From: Haloplanus litoreus
GTDB lineage: Archaea > Halobacteriota > Halobacteria > Halobacteriales > Haloferacaceae
Strand: one strand, 5' to 3'
Assembly: GCF_042677945.1 (NCBI RefSeq)
Contig: NZ_JBHUDN010000014.1
DNA: 64,000 bases
The notes beneath the pieces are model-generated. The model was not told the origin of the DNA, did not search any database, and was given only the letters and a program-made list of their open reading frames with translations. Position numbers and translations under genes: made by a program. Numbering within the stretch: the stretch's first letter is position 1; the number at the start of each line of letters is the position of its first letter. Positions 50,520-58,370 of the stretch are shown here, piece after piece.

Positions 50520-51707
50520 CTACCCCCCGCTTCCCGGGAGCCGTTCCGGCGTTCCGGAGCGGAGGATGTACTCGATAGCGATGCCGTTGAGCGGTGACCC
50601 CGCCGCGTCGGCGTGGTCCCGCGCCAGGTCGAAGTATCGCTCCGTGATCGAGAGCACGTTCGCGTAAGCCGCCTCGTCGTCCTCGGCGAGGACGTACTCG
50701 GCCGTGACGGGCGTCAGTTGCCCCTCGGCCACGTCGTCGCGGTAGTCGTCGACGTCGTCCAGCCAGATCTGTGCGCCGATGATGGCGAGGACGATGGACG
50801 TGCCGAACGCCGCGGGGACGTCGAAGCCGACGCCGCGATAGGCGTTGAGCATCCCCTGGTAGATGACGCCGACGCGGTCGTACTGGGTCCGGAGATACGG
50901 CAGGTCGTGGTCACGGTCCGGAACTGGGGAGTCGTCCGGAACGGGCGCGAACTTGTACTCGGCCTCGATGCGGTCGGCCGCGTCCGGGTCCCCGTCGAGG
51001 GCGGCGGCCAGCATATCGCGGAACCGGTCGTCCTGCTCTTGGTGGGCCTCGGATCGGTCGACTGCGTCGTCGTAGGCCGCCCGGACTGCGTCCGGCGCAC
51101 GGTCGAACGCCGCCTCGACGACCCCCTGGAGGTACCGCTGGGCTACCTCCGCCACGCGACGTCGGTCGGGGGCTGGATCGCCGGATATCTGCACCTCGAA
51201 GTCCTCGAACTCGTCGTCGTTGATGGCGTCGCGCATGTCGCCGTCGAGCAGCGCCTGAACGATGAGACTCGTCGCGTCCTCGGCTCGTTCGACGTACTCG
51301 CGGGCCTCGCGGTTGGCGGGGGCCGACGGGTCGATCCGGCCGAGGCGACCACGGATCCCGGTCCCCACGTCCTCGATGGGGTCGTATCCCGGTGTCGACC
51401 GGGCGAGCGCCCGCCGGTAGAGGTAGCCGAGGGTGAGCTCCGCCGGGAGCGTCAGCTTCGTCTCGTACTCGAACGCGACGTCGTCGGCGCCCAACTCGTC
51501 GGCGACCGCGGCCTCGACGCCGCGGTAGACGTCGTCGAGGATGGCGTCGAGGGTGTCGTCGACGGCCGACTTGATCCGGAGTGCGCGGTAGTCGAGGCGA
51601 CCGGTCTCGGCGTAGTAGCCGAGGATCGCCCGCTGGGCGGTCGGGAGGCGGTCGGTCGCGGCGAGTCGGCCGGCGACGGACCGTGCCGGCGAGGTGATCA
51701 CCGCCAC
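50520..51707 (-). CDS. Conserved haloarchaeal hypothetical protein with C-terminal hydrophobic segment
   Basis: About 395 residues from a GTG at 51707 (VAVITSPARSVAGRLAATDR). RAILGYYAETGRLDYRALRI and FEYETKLTLPAELTLGYLYR recall a haloarchaeal family of unknown role. A hydrophobic stretch near residue 310 (FDVPAAFGTSIVLAIIGAQI) may insert into the membrane. The frame stays open to 51917, but that part is antisense to the AstE-like gene. It is convergent with the zinc ribbon (1 nt apart). Confidence 0.7.
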   Translation of the reverse strand: MAVITSPARSVAGRLAATDRLPTAQRAILGYYAETGRLDYRALRIKSAVDDTLDAILDDVYRGVEAAVADELGADDVAFEYETKLTLPAELTLGYLYRRALARSTPGYDPIEDVGTGIRGRLGRIDPSAPANREAREYVERAEDATSLIVQALLDGDMRDAINDDEFEDFEVQISGDPAPDRRRVAEVAQRYLQGVVEAAFDRAPDAVRAAYDDAVDRSEAHQEQDDRFRDMLAAALDGDPDAADRIEAEYKFAPVPDDSPVPDRDHDLPYLRTQYDRVGVIYQGMLNAYRGVGFDVPAAFGTSIVLAIIGAQIWLDDVDDYRDDVAEGQLTPVTAEYVLAEDDEAAYANVLSITERYFDLARDHADAAGSPLNGIAIEYILRSGTPERLPGSGG

Positions 51708-51857
51708 GGACGGCCAGTGGCGCCGGCCGTCGTCAACACCTCCGGACGGGAGTCTCGGGTCCTCATTGGCGGAACCGTCCCCGGCGACGGGTATCAACCT
51801 TGTTATCGGCGGTCCCGATGGGACAGCTTTTCGGGGACGGGCCGCCCAGAAACGCCC

Positions 51858-52691
51858 ATGCAGGTCCATACGGTCGGTGAGGGGACCCCCGAGGTCGCAG
51901 TCGTCGGCGCCGTCCACGGGGACGAACCCTGTGGCGCCCGCGCAATCGAGCGATTCCTCGACGGTGATCCCGACGTCGACCGCCCGGCGAAACTGATCGT
52001 CGCCAACGAACCCGCGCTGGAACGGGGCATCCGCTACGTCGATACGGATCTCAACCGTTCACTCCCCGGCGACCCCGAGAGCGACCAGTACGAGGAGCGA
52101 CTGGCGCACGAACTGATGACAGAGGTGCAAGGCTGTATCTCCCTCGGGATCCACTCGACGGTGTCGTACGGCCGACCCTTCGCCAACGTGGCGTATCTGA
52201 ACGAGCGAAAGCGCGAGGTAGTCGCCCACCTGCCCGTCGATCAGGTGGTCGATTTCACCGTCGTCGCCGACGGCCGGTCGGTCGAACTCCCCGGCTTCCT
52301 CGACGTGGAGGCGGGTCACCAGGGGTCGACCGCGGCCGTCGACAACGCCTACGACTGCATCGTCGCCTTCCTCCGGACGACGGGTGTCCTCCCCGGCGAT
52401 CCGCCGGCCCCCGATCCGGGGTTCTACGAGGTGACCGAGCCGATGTACAAGGAGCCGGGACGGACGTACCGTTTCCGCGGCGCGAACTTCGAACGCGTCG
52501 CGCCGGGGGAGCGGTTCGCCGACGTCGACGACGACCCGCTGGTGGCCGACGAGGAGTTCTGGCCCGTCCTCATGTCCGACGACGGGCACGACGTGCTGTT
52601 CGGCTACCGTTCCACCTACCGCGGCCCCCTGTCGTCGCTCTCGGCGCCGAGTCACGGGGACGCGAACGCCGAATCCGTCACCGACGACTAG
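51858..52691 (+). CDS. Succinylglutamate desuccinylase/aspartoacylase family zinc hydrolase
   Basis: 277 residues. The zinc motif HGDEPCG (H-x2-E) near residue 20 is followed by ANEPALERGIRYVDTDLNRS (the NxxA..R..DLNR motif) and GIHSTVSYGRPFANV (third ligand His). It is an AstE/AspA-type M14 deacylase in the cytoplasm; the substrate is unknown. Its stop abuts that of kptA (4-nt overlap of 3' ends). Confidence 0.9.
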   Translation: MQVHTVGEGTPEVAVVGAVHGDEPCGARAIERFLDGDPDVDRPAKLIVANEPALERGIRYVDTDLNRSLPGDPESDQYEERLAHELMTEVQGCISLGIHSTVSYGRPFANVAYLNERKREVVAHLPVDQVVDFTVVADGRSVELPGFLDVEAGHQGSTAAVDNAYDCIVAFLRTTGVLPGDPPAPDPGFYEVTEPMYKEPGRTYRFRGANFERVAPGERFADVDDDPLVADEEFWPVLMSDDGHDVLFGYRSTYRGPLSSLSAPSHGDANAESVTDD

Positions 52692-53317
52692 CCGTCGACG
52701 AGCGTCAGGTAGCCCGGCGGCACCCGGTCGACCGTGTACGTCTCCGCGCCGCGTTTCGTGATCCGATACTCGTCGGTGAGCGACGCCGCATCGACCGCGA
52801 ACACGACCGGCGCGGGCGCGTGCCGACGGCCGACCGCGCGGGCCGCCGGACGAGTCCCGGCGAGGTGGACCTGCTGGCGACCCATCGGCTTCAGCCCCGC
52901 CTCGTGGATGGCGTCGACGTTCTCGGGGGCGGTACCGTGGTAGAGTTCGTCCGGGACTGGCCGGCCGGCCGATTCGAGGGAGACGTCGACGGAGTGGCCG
53001 TATGCCGCCCGTACCCGGCCCTCCGTGCGTTCGAATCGTCCCTTGGGATCGGCGGTGACGACGCCCGGAACCGCGTCGGCGTCGGCCCAGGGGTACCGCT
53101 CGCTCGCGGCGGCGACGAGATCGGGCCACGCGGCCCACCCGTGGTCGTCGAGCGAGAGGCCGGCGTCGTCGGGGAAGTGCCGGAGCGCGCCGCTCAGAAA
53201 TTTCGAGAGTCGCGTCCGGCGGTCGGCCGACAGCACCGTCTCGCCGACGGCGCCACAGTCGGGGCACACGCCGGCGACGAAGCCGTGGTCCGGACAGCGG
53301 CGAACGGGATCGGTCAC
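52688..53317 (-). CDS. kptA: RNA 2'-phosphotransferase (Tpt1/KptA)
   Basis: 209 residues. N-terminal cysteines (RRCPDHGFVAGVCPDCGAVG) form a zinc-like knuckle. The Tpt1 body follows: LSKFLSGALRHFPDDAGLSL, RVRAAYGHSVDVSLESAG, ELYHGTAPENVDAIHEAGLK and VHLAGTRPAARAVGRRHAPA, including the R-H-R-R type NAD site. It removes 2'-phosphates from spliced tRNA using NAD. Archaea make no such 2'-phosphates in their own splicing, so the natural substrate is unclear. Confidence 0.92.
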   Translation of the reverse strand: MTDPVRRCPDHGFVAGVCPDCGAVGETVLSADRRTRLSKFLSGALRHFPDDAGLSLDDHGWAAWPDLVAAASERYPWADADAVPGVVTADPKGRFERTEGRVRAAYGHSVDVSLESAGRPVPDELYHGTAPENVDAIHEAGLKPMGRQQVHLAGTRPAARAVGRRHAPAPVVFAVDAASLTDEYRITKRGAETYTVDRVPPGYLTLVDG

Positions 53318-53347
53318 GGTCGAACGAGGGGACCGCGACGGAAGACG

Positions 53348-54217
53348 TTACAGGTAGTCCTCGATGTGGTCGGCGACTTCCTCGGGAGTGTCGCCGACGG
53401 GGACGCCGGCGCGGTTGAGCGCCTCGATCTTACTTTCGGCCGTCCCCGTACCGCTCCCGGAGACGATAGCGCCGGCGTGGCCCATGCGCTTGCCCGGCGG
53501 GGCCGTCCGCCCGGCGATGAAGGCCGCCACCGGTGTGTCCATCTGGCTGGCGATGTACTGGGCTGCCTCCTCCTCGTCCTCGCCACCGATCTCACCGCAC
53601 ATGGCGATGGCCTCGGTCTCCGGATCGGCCTCGAAGAGTTCGAGGGCGTCGATGAAGGAGGTGCCGATGATCGGGTCGCCGCCGATGCCGATGGCGGTGG
53701 TCTGCCCGATGCCACGGCCGGTCAGGTTGTCGACGACCTGGTAGGTGAGCGTTCCGGAGCGAGAGATCAGTCCGACCTTGCCCGACGCGAAGATGTTGCC
53801 CGGCAGGATGCCGAGTTTCGCCTCGCCGGGCGTGATGACGCCGGGGCAGTTCGGGCCGACGAGGTAGGTGTCCGTCTCGCGGAGGCGACGGTTCACCTTC
53901 GCCATGTCCTGGGTCGGGATTCCCTCGGTGATGGCGACCACCAAGTCGAGGGAGGTGTCGAGCGCCTCGAACAACGCGTCGGCGGCGAACGCCGGCGGGA
54001 CGAAGACGACGGACGCGTCGGCGTCCTCCCTCCGAACCGCCTCGTGGACGGTGTCGTAGACGGGGACGCCGTGGACCTCCTCGCCCCCCTTGCCGGGCAC
54101 CGCGCCGGCGACGACGTTCGTGCCGTACTCGATCATCTGCTCGGCGTGGAAGTTCCCCTCGCCTCCGGTGATACCCTGCACGACGACGCGGGTGTCCGCG
54201 TCGACCAAGACACTCAT
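53348..54217 (-). CDS. sucD: Succinate-CoA ligase (ADP-forming) subunit alpha
   Basis: 289 residues. The CoA-binding N-terminus DTRVVVQGITGGEGNFHAEQ, VVAITEGIPTQDM, GPNCPGVITPGEAKLGI and the phosphohistidine site KRMGHAGAIVSG are intact. It makes ATP or GTP from succinyl-CoA in the TCA cycle. Its ATG overlaps the stop of sucC by 4 nt. Confidence 0.95.
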   Translation of the reverse strand: MSVLVDADTRVVVQGITGGEGNFHAEQMIEYGTNVVAGAVPGKGGEEVHGVPVYDTVHEAVRREDADASVVFVPPAFAADALFEALDTSLDLVVAITEGIPTQDMAKVNRRLRETDTYLVGPNCPGVITPGEAKLGILPGNIFASGKVGLISRSGTLTYQVVDNLTGRGIGQTTAIGIGGDPIIGTSFIDALELFEADPETEAIAMCGEIGGEDEEEAAQYIASQMDTPVAAFIAGRTAPPGKRMGHAGAIVSGSGTGTAESKIEALNRAGVPVGDTPEEVADHIEDYL

Positions 54218-55359
54218 GATTGCACCTCCGCGGCGTTGGCGACGGCACGCTGGACGGCGTCCTCCAACGTCCCCTCGACCTGGACGAGGCTGGTGTCGAG
54301 AATCTCCATGCCCTCGCTCGCGTTCGTGCCCGCGAGGCGGACCACCACGGGCTTGGGAATCTCGTCGAACTGCGAGAGGGCGTCGTTGATGCCACGGGCC
54401 ACCTCGTCGCCCCGGGTGATGCCGCCGAAGATGTTGAACACGACCGAGTCGACGTTCGGATCGGAGAAGACCATGTCGAGAGCGTTGGCGACGCGTTCGG
54501 CCTTGGCGCCACCGCCGATGTCGAGGAAGTTGGCGGGGGCGCCGCCGTAATGGTCCACGAGGTCCAGCGTCGCCATCACGAGGCCGGCACCGTTGCCGAT
54601 GATGCCGACGTTGCCCGAGAGGCGGACGTAGTCGAAGCCGTACTCCCCGGCCTTGCGCTCTAGGTCGTCGGTGTAGGACTCCTCTTCCATGTCGGCGAGG
54701 CCGGGGTGCCGGAAGAGCGCGTCGTCGTCGACGTTCAACACGGCGTCCGCGGCGACCACGTCGCCGCCGTCGGTCACCATCAGCGGGTTGATTTCGGCCT
54801 CGCTGGCGTCGTTTGCCTCCCAGAGGTCGTAGAGCGTCTCCAGAACGCTCGATACCGCCCGGGCGACGTCGCGGGGGATACCGGCCTCGTACACCGCCTT
54901 GCGGGCCTGATACGGGTGCATCCCGAACGCGGGGTCGACGTGTTCGCGGGCGATGGCCTCGGGTGTCTCCTCGGCGACGGATTCGATGTCGACGCCGCCC
55001 TCGGAGGAGACCATCGCGACGGGTTCGCCCTCGCCGCGGTCCATCGTCACGCCGAGGTAGAGTTCGTTCGTGAAGTCGACCGCCGACTCGACGAGGACGC
55101 GGTCGACGTGATAGCCCTTGAGATCCATCCCGAGGATGGCGTCGGCCGCCTCACGCAGTTCGTCCTCGTCGGTCGCGATTTCGATGCCGCCGGCCTTCCC
55201 GCGGCCACCGACGTGGACCTGTGCTTTGACCGCGACCGGGTAACCCACGTCGCGCCCGGCGTCGACGGCCTCCTCGACGCTCGTCGCCAGCCGGGAGTCG
55301 GGGGTCGGAATCCCGGCGTCGGCGAAGACACCCTTCGCCTGATACTCGTGAAGTCTCAT
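54214..55359 (-). CDS. sucC: Succinate-CoA ligase (ADP-forming) subunit beta
   Basis: 381 residues. MRLHEYQAKGVFADAGIPTP, the ATP-grasp segments KAQVHVGGRGKAGGIEIA and AEINPLMVTDGGDVVAADAV, and the C-terminal ANFLDIGGGAKAERVANALD and NIFGGITRGDEVARGI are diagnostic. It pairs with SucD. The ATG at 55359 is preferred; the longer frame runs into the nar promoter region. Confidence 0.95.
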   Translation of the reverse strand: MRLHEYQAKGVFADAGIPTPDSRLATSVEEAVDAGRDVGYPVAVKAQVHVGGRGKAGGIEIATDEDELREAADAILGMDLKGYHVDRVLVESAVDFTNELYLGVTMDRGEGEPVAMVSSEGGVDIESVAEETPEAIAREHVDPAFGMHPYQARKAVYEAGIPRDVARAVSSVLETLYDLWEANDASEAEINPLMVTDGGDVVAADAVLNVDDDALFRHPGLADMEEESYTDDLERKAGEYGFDYVRLSGNVGIIGNGAGLVMATLDLVDHYGGAPANFLDIGGGAKAERVANALDMVFSDPNVDSVVFNIFGGITRGDEVARGINDALSQFDEIPKPVVVRLAGTNASEGMEILDTSLVQVEGTLEDAVQRAVANAAEVQS

Positions 55360-55516
55360 GCTAGTCGCCCAGAGGTTCCGGCGACCGGGAGTTAGTAGTA
55401 CCGGTCGGGCGAGTGCCCCCCCGACAGCGCGCGTTCGGGGGCCGAAGCGCGCTCGCATAGATGTTCTCTCGCATACACGTCCGATAACATTACAATCTAT
55501 GAGAGAGTTTACCAAA

Positions 55517-55555
55517 CGAACAGTTCGACGACGAGATAGCGGGTCGACCGACCCG
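55517..55555 (+). promoter_or_regulatory. Candidate nar promoter palindromes
   Basis: CGAACAGTTCG (55517-55527) is an exact inverted repeat with a 1-nt centre. CGGGTCG-AC-CGACCCG (55540-55555) is a second, 7-bp inverted repeat, ending 26 nt before the first nar ATG. A CGAAC-N4-GTTCG type site for the regulator NarO has been described in haloarchaeal denitrification promoters (recalled); here the spacer is 1, so this is only a candidate. A 20-codon ORF (ATG at 55499) covers the region. Confidence 0.4.
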
Positions 55556-55581
55556 GAATAGACGTTACCAATTATCAATGC

Positions 55582-56169
55582 ATGAGACGCAACACGCTAC
55601 TCATCGGCGCGATGATCGTCACGGTCCTGTTGCCGATGTGGTTCGTCGCGCTCCACGGCGAACCACCCTCCGAGGAGATTGCCATCGACGAGAGCGTCAC
55701 CGACATTCGCCCGCTGGAGGGCTTCGTCGACACGCCGAACAAACTCTCGCCGAGTCAGGTCGGCGTCGTCGTCTGGGTCGCCCTCTTCGCGCTGATCGGT
55801 GTCCTGACCGCCGCGCACCGGTTCATGAACGAGGCAGTCAGACCGCCCGACAGCGCCGACTCCCGCGCCGTGGAGTCGGACGGCGGCACCGTCACGTTAC
55901 CGTGGGTGGAGACCGACCACCGGTGGATCGTCGAGTATCACGGTGCCTCCGACGCCATCGAGGGGCTGATCGCGATGGGTGGGTTGACCGTCCTCGCCAT
56001 CGTCTTCGCGGCGCTCTTCACTGGCGAGTACCTGACGCTAGCCCGGACGCAGTACTTCGGGCTGTACGCCACGGGGATGTTCACCTCGCTGGCGCTGTCG
56101 ACGGTGGCCTACTACGCCTGGTTCATGCCCCACATCGAAGTCGCCGAACACCGGGGGCACGACCGATGA
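55582..56169 (+). CDS. narA: Membrane protein of the nar cluster (NarA-like)
   Basis: 195 residues, about four membrane helices (NTLLIGAMIVTVLLPMWFVA, VGVVVWVALFALIGVLTAAH, LIAMGGLTVLAIVFAALFTG, TGMFTSLALSTVAYYAWFMP). It leads the haloarchaeal nar cluster in the place of narA as I recall it from Haloferax mediterranei. No heme or Fe-S motif is clear. It probably helps anchor the Rieske/cytochrome b module. Its stop overlaps the Rieske start (ATGA). Confidence 0.7.
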   Translation: MRRNTLLIGAMIVTVLLPMWFVALHGEPPSEEIAIDESVTDIRPLEGFVDTPNKLSPSQVGVVVWVALFALIGVLTAAHRFMNEAVRPPDSADSRAVESDGGTVTLPWVETDHRWIVEYHGASDAIEGLIAMGGLTVLAIVFAALFTGEYLTLARTQYFGLYATGMFTSLALSTVAYYAWFMPHIEVAEHRGHDR

Positions 56170-56807
56170 CCGCGCCGGACGACGACCCCGAAGACTGCCC
56201 CTGTCACGGCGAGGCGACGCAACCGAGCATCTACACGGACACACGCGCCCGGGCCACCGTGCGCCGCCGTGACGTCGCGAAGCTCCTCGCGACGGTGGGG
56301 GGCCTGACGGCAATCGGGAGCCTCGCCGCGCCGCTGGCCGGGTTGACGCAGGTGTTCGAACGCGGGTACAGCGGGCCCGTCTACTCCGACGGCGTCACCC
56401 TCGTCGACGGTGACGGCGCCCGGATCACCGAGGACCGACTGGGGGAAGGCGAACAGCTCACCGTCTTTCCCGAGCCGCGACCGGGCATCGAGGACGCGCC
56501 GACGCTCCTCGTGCGGTTCCCCGAGAGCGCCTACGGCGGCGGGACCAACATGGCATTCACCGTCAGCGGGTACGCCGCCTACTCGAAGGTGTGTACGCAC
56601 GCCGGCTGTATGGTGTCCGACCGGGAGGGCGACACGCTGGTCTGTCCCTGTCACTTCGGGAAGTTCGATCCGACGACGGGGGCGTCGGTCGTCGGCGGCC
56701 CGCCGGGGCGTCCCCTCCCGCAGTTGCCGATCACCCTCACCAGCGACGGGTACCTCGTCGCCACGGGCGACTTCGAGGCCGGCGTCGGTCCGGGAGGTGG
56801 CGAGTGA
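56166..56807 (+). CDS. narB: Rieske [2Fe-2S] protein of the nar cluster (NarB)
   Basis: 213 residues. The cluster ligands are CTHAGCMVSDREGDTLVCPC and H of CPCHFGKFDP, followed by GGPPGRPLPQLP. A twin-arginine-like stretch (VRRRDVAKLL) with a following hydrophobic helix makes it membrane-anchored with its soluble domain outside. It passes electrons from quinol via cytochrome b to NarGH (inferred from position). It overlaps the next gene by 1 nt (TGATG). Confidence 0.9.
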   Translation: MTAPDDDPEDCPCHGEATQPSIYTDTRARATVRRRDVAKLLATVGGLTAIGSLAAPLAGLTQVFERGYSGPVYSDGVTLVDGDGARITEDRLGEGEQLTVFPEPRPGIEDAPTLLVRFPESAYGGGTNMAFTVSGYAAYSKVCTHAGCMVSDREGDTLVCPCHFGKFDPTTGASVVGGPPGRPLPQLPITLTSDGYLVATGDFEAGVGPGGGE

Positions 56808-58180
56808 TGTCCGACTCCCGCGCCGACCGACTGTACGCCTGGTTCGATACCCGACTCGACCTGGAGAACGGGCAGACGTTCCTCGGGAAGGCGTTCCCGG
56901 CGGAGGACTCCTTCCTCCTCGGAGAGGTCGCCCTCTTCTGTTTCCTCTTTCTCGTCCTCTCCGGGGTCTTCCTCGGGTTCTTCTACGAACCCTCCACCTC
57001 GGACGTGGAGTACGACGGGAGCGTCGCCGCGTTCCAGGGTGAGGAGATGCCCGAGGCGTTCGTCTCGGTGTTGCATATCACCTACACCGTCCCCTTCGGG
57101 ATGTTCATCCGCCGCCTCCATCACTGGGCGGCTCACCTGTTCGTCGCCTCCATCGGCTTACACATGTTACGAGTGTTCTTCACGGGGGCGTACCGCAACC
57201 CCCGCGAACCGAACTGGCTCGTCGGAACGGGGCTGGCAGTGCTGGCGATGGGGGCGGCCTACACCGGCTACGCGCTCCCCTTCGACGAGTTCGCCGCGAC
57301 GGCGACCAGCATCGGCTACAACCTCACGATCTCGGTGCCGCTCGTCGGGCAGTTCCTCGGCGAAATCGTCTTCGGCGGCCAGTTCCCGACGAGTGCCACC
57401 ATCCCCCGTCTCTACTTCCTGCACGTCCTGATCATTCCGGGGGCCATCGCCGTGGGCCTCGCCGTCCACATGGTGATCCTGATCCGGCAGAAACACACGG
57501 AGGCGCGGCGTGACGACGACGTGCGGGGTGGTGGCCGGACGGTCGACCGGGACGACGGCAGCGTCATCGTCGGGCTCCCGGCGGTGCCGAATCAGACCGC
57601 CGTCTCGGCGGTGATGTTCTTCCTGACCGCCGCCACGCTGTCGGCGCTGGCCGGCCTGTTGCCCGTCCACAACGTCGCGGAGTACGGACCGAACGACCCC
57701 GCGTCCACGCCGGCCCTCATCATGCCCGACTGGTTCCTGATGTGGGTGTACGGCTTCCTGAAACTCCTGCCGGAGTGGATGTCTTTCTCGATTGGATCGG
57801 TCCACATCTCCACGGAGTTCGTCGGGGGCATCATCCTCCCCGGACTCATCTTCCTCGCCATCGTAGTCTGGCCCTTCGTCGACCGAACGGAGCCCGTCCA
57901 CTTCACGAGCGATCCGCTGGCCCGTCCCTGGCAGACCGCCGTCGGCGTCGCCGCCGTCGCGTTCATCATGATCGCCTCCATCGCGGGGATGAACAACATC
58001 CTCGCCGATCAGGTGCTCGGCACGACGACGGAGGTGGTCAATCCGATCCTGACGGCGGCGTTGCTCGGGGTTCCACCGCTGTTCGGCGGAATCACCTACG
58101 TTCTCCTTCGCGAGGGTGGGAGCGACCCGGACGCAAGGGAGGGCGGCGCGACGACGACCGGAGGTGGGGGAGATGACTGA
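56807..58180 (+). CDS. narC: Cytochrome b of the nar cluster (NarC)
   Basis: 457 residues, about nine helices. Heme-ligand histidines occur in RRLHHWAAHLFVASIGLHML (helix B) and in FLHVLIIPGAIAVGLAVHM (helix D). The C-terminal half has MPDWFLMWVYGFLKLLPEW, like b6f subunit IV. It is therefore a full cytochrome b/subunit IV fusion. With the Rieske protein it likely replaces NarI as quinol oxidase. It overlaps the next gene by 8 nt. Confidence 0.92.
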   Translation: MSDSRADRLYAWFDTRLDLENGQTFLGKAFPAEDSFLLGEVALFCFLFLVLSGVFLGFFYEPSTSDVEYDGSVAAFQGEEMPEAFVSVLHITYTVPFGMFIRRLHHWAAHLFVASIGLHMLRVFFTGAYRNPREPNWLVGTGLAVLAMGAAYTGYALPFDEFAATATSIGYNLTISVPLVGQFLGEIVFGGQFPTSATIPRLYFLHVLIIPGAIAVGLAVHMVILIRQKHTEARRDDDVRGGGRTVDRDDGSVIVGLPAVPNQTAVSAVMFFLTAATLSALAGLLPVHNVAEYGPNDPASTPALIMPDWFLMWVYGFLKLLPEWMSFSIGSVHISTEFVGGIILPGLIFLAIVVWPFVDRTEPVHFTSDPLARPWQTAVGVAAVAFIMIASIAGMNNILADQVLGTTTEVVNPILTAALLGVPPLFGGITYVLLREGGSDPDAREGGATTTGGGGDD

Positions 58181-58370
58181 GGCCGACGCTCCGATCCGCG
58201 TCTCGCTCCCGGCCCGAACGTACAGCCTGCTAGATACGGCGAGCAAACTGCTCGGCCTCGGCCTCGTGGCCGCCGGCCTCGACGCCGGTGGGGGGACGCC
58301 CGTCGGCCTCGCCCTCGCCGCCACCGGCGCCCTCTGTGCGACCGTGACGGTGTTCGTGACCAATGAGTGA
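58173..58370 (+). CDS. Small membrane protein of the nar cluster
   Basis: 65 residues from the ATG at 58173. It has a short polar N-terminus and two hydrophobic segments (SLLDTASKLLGLGLVAAG and VGLALAATGALCATVTVFV). Its start overlaps narC by 8 nt and its end overlaps narG by 8 nt, so it is coupled to both. It corresponds in position to the small orf4 of haloarchaeal nar clusters; the function is unknown. Confidence 0.75.
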   Translation: MTEADAPIRVSLPARTYSLLDTASKLLGLGLVAAGLDAGGGTPVGLALAATGALCATVTVFVTNE

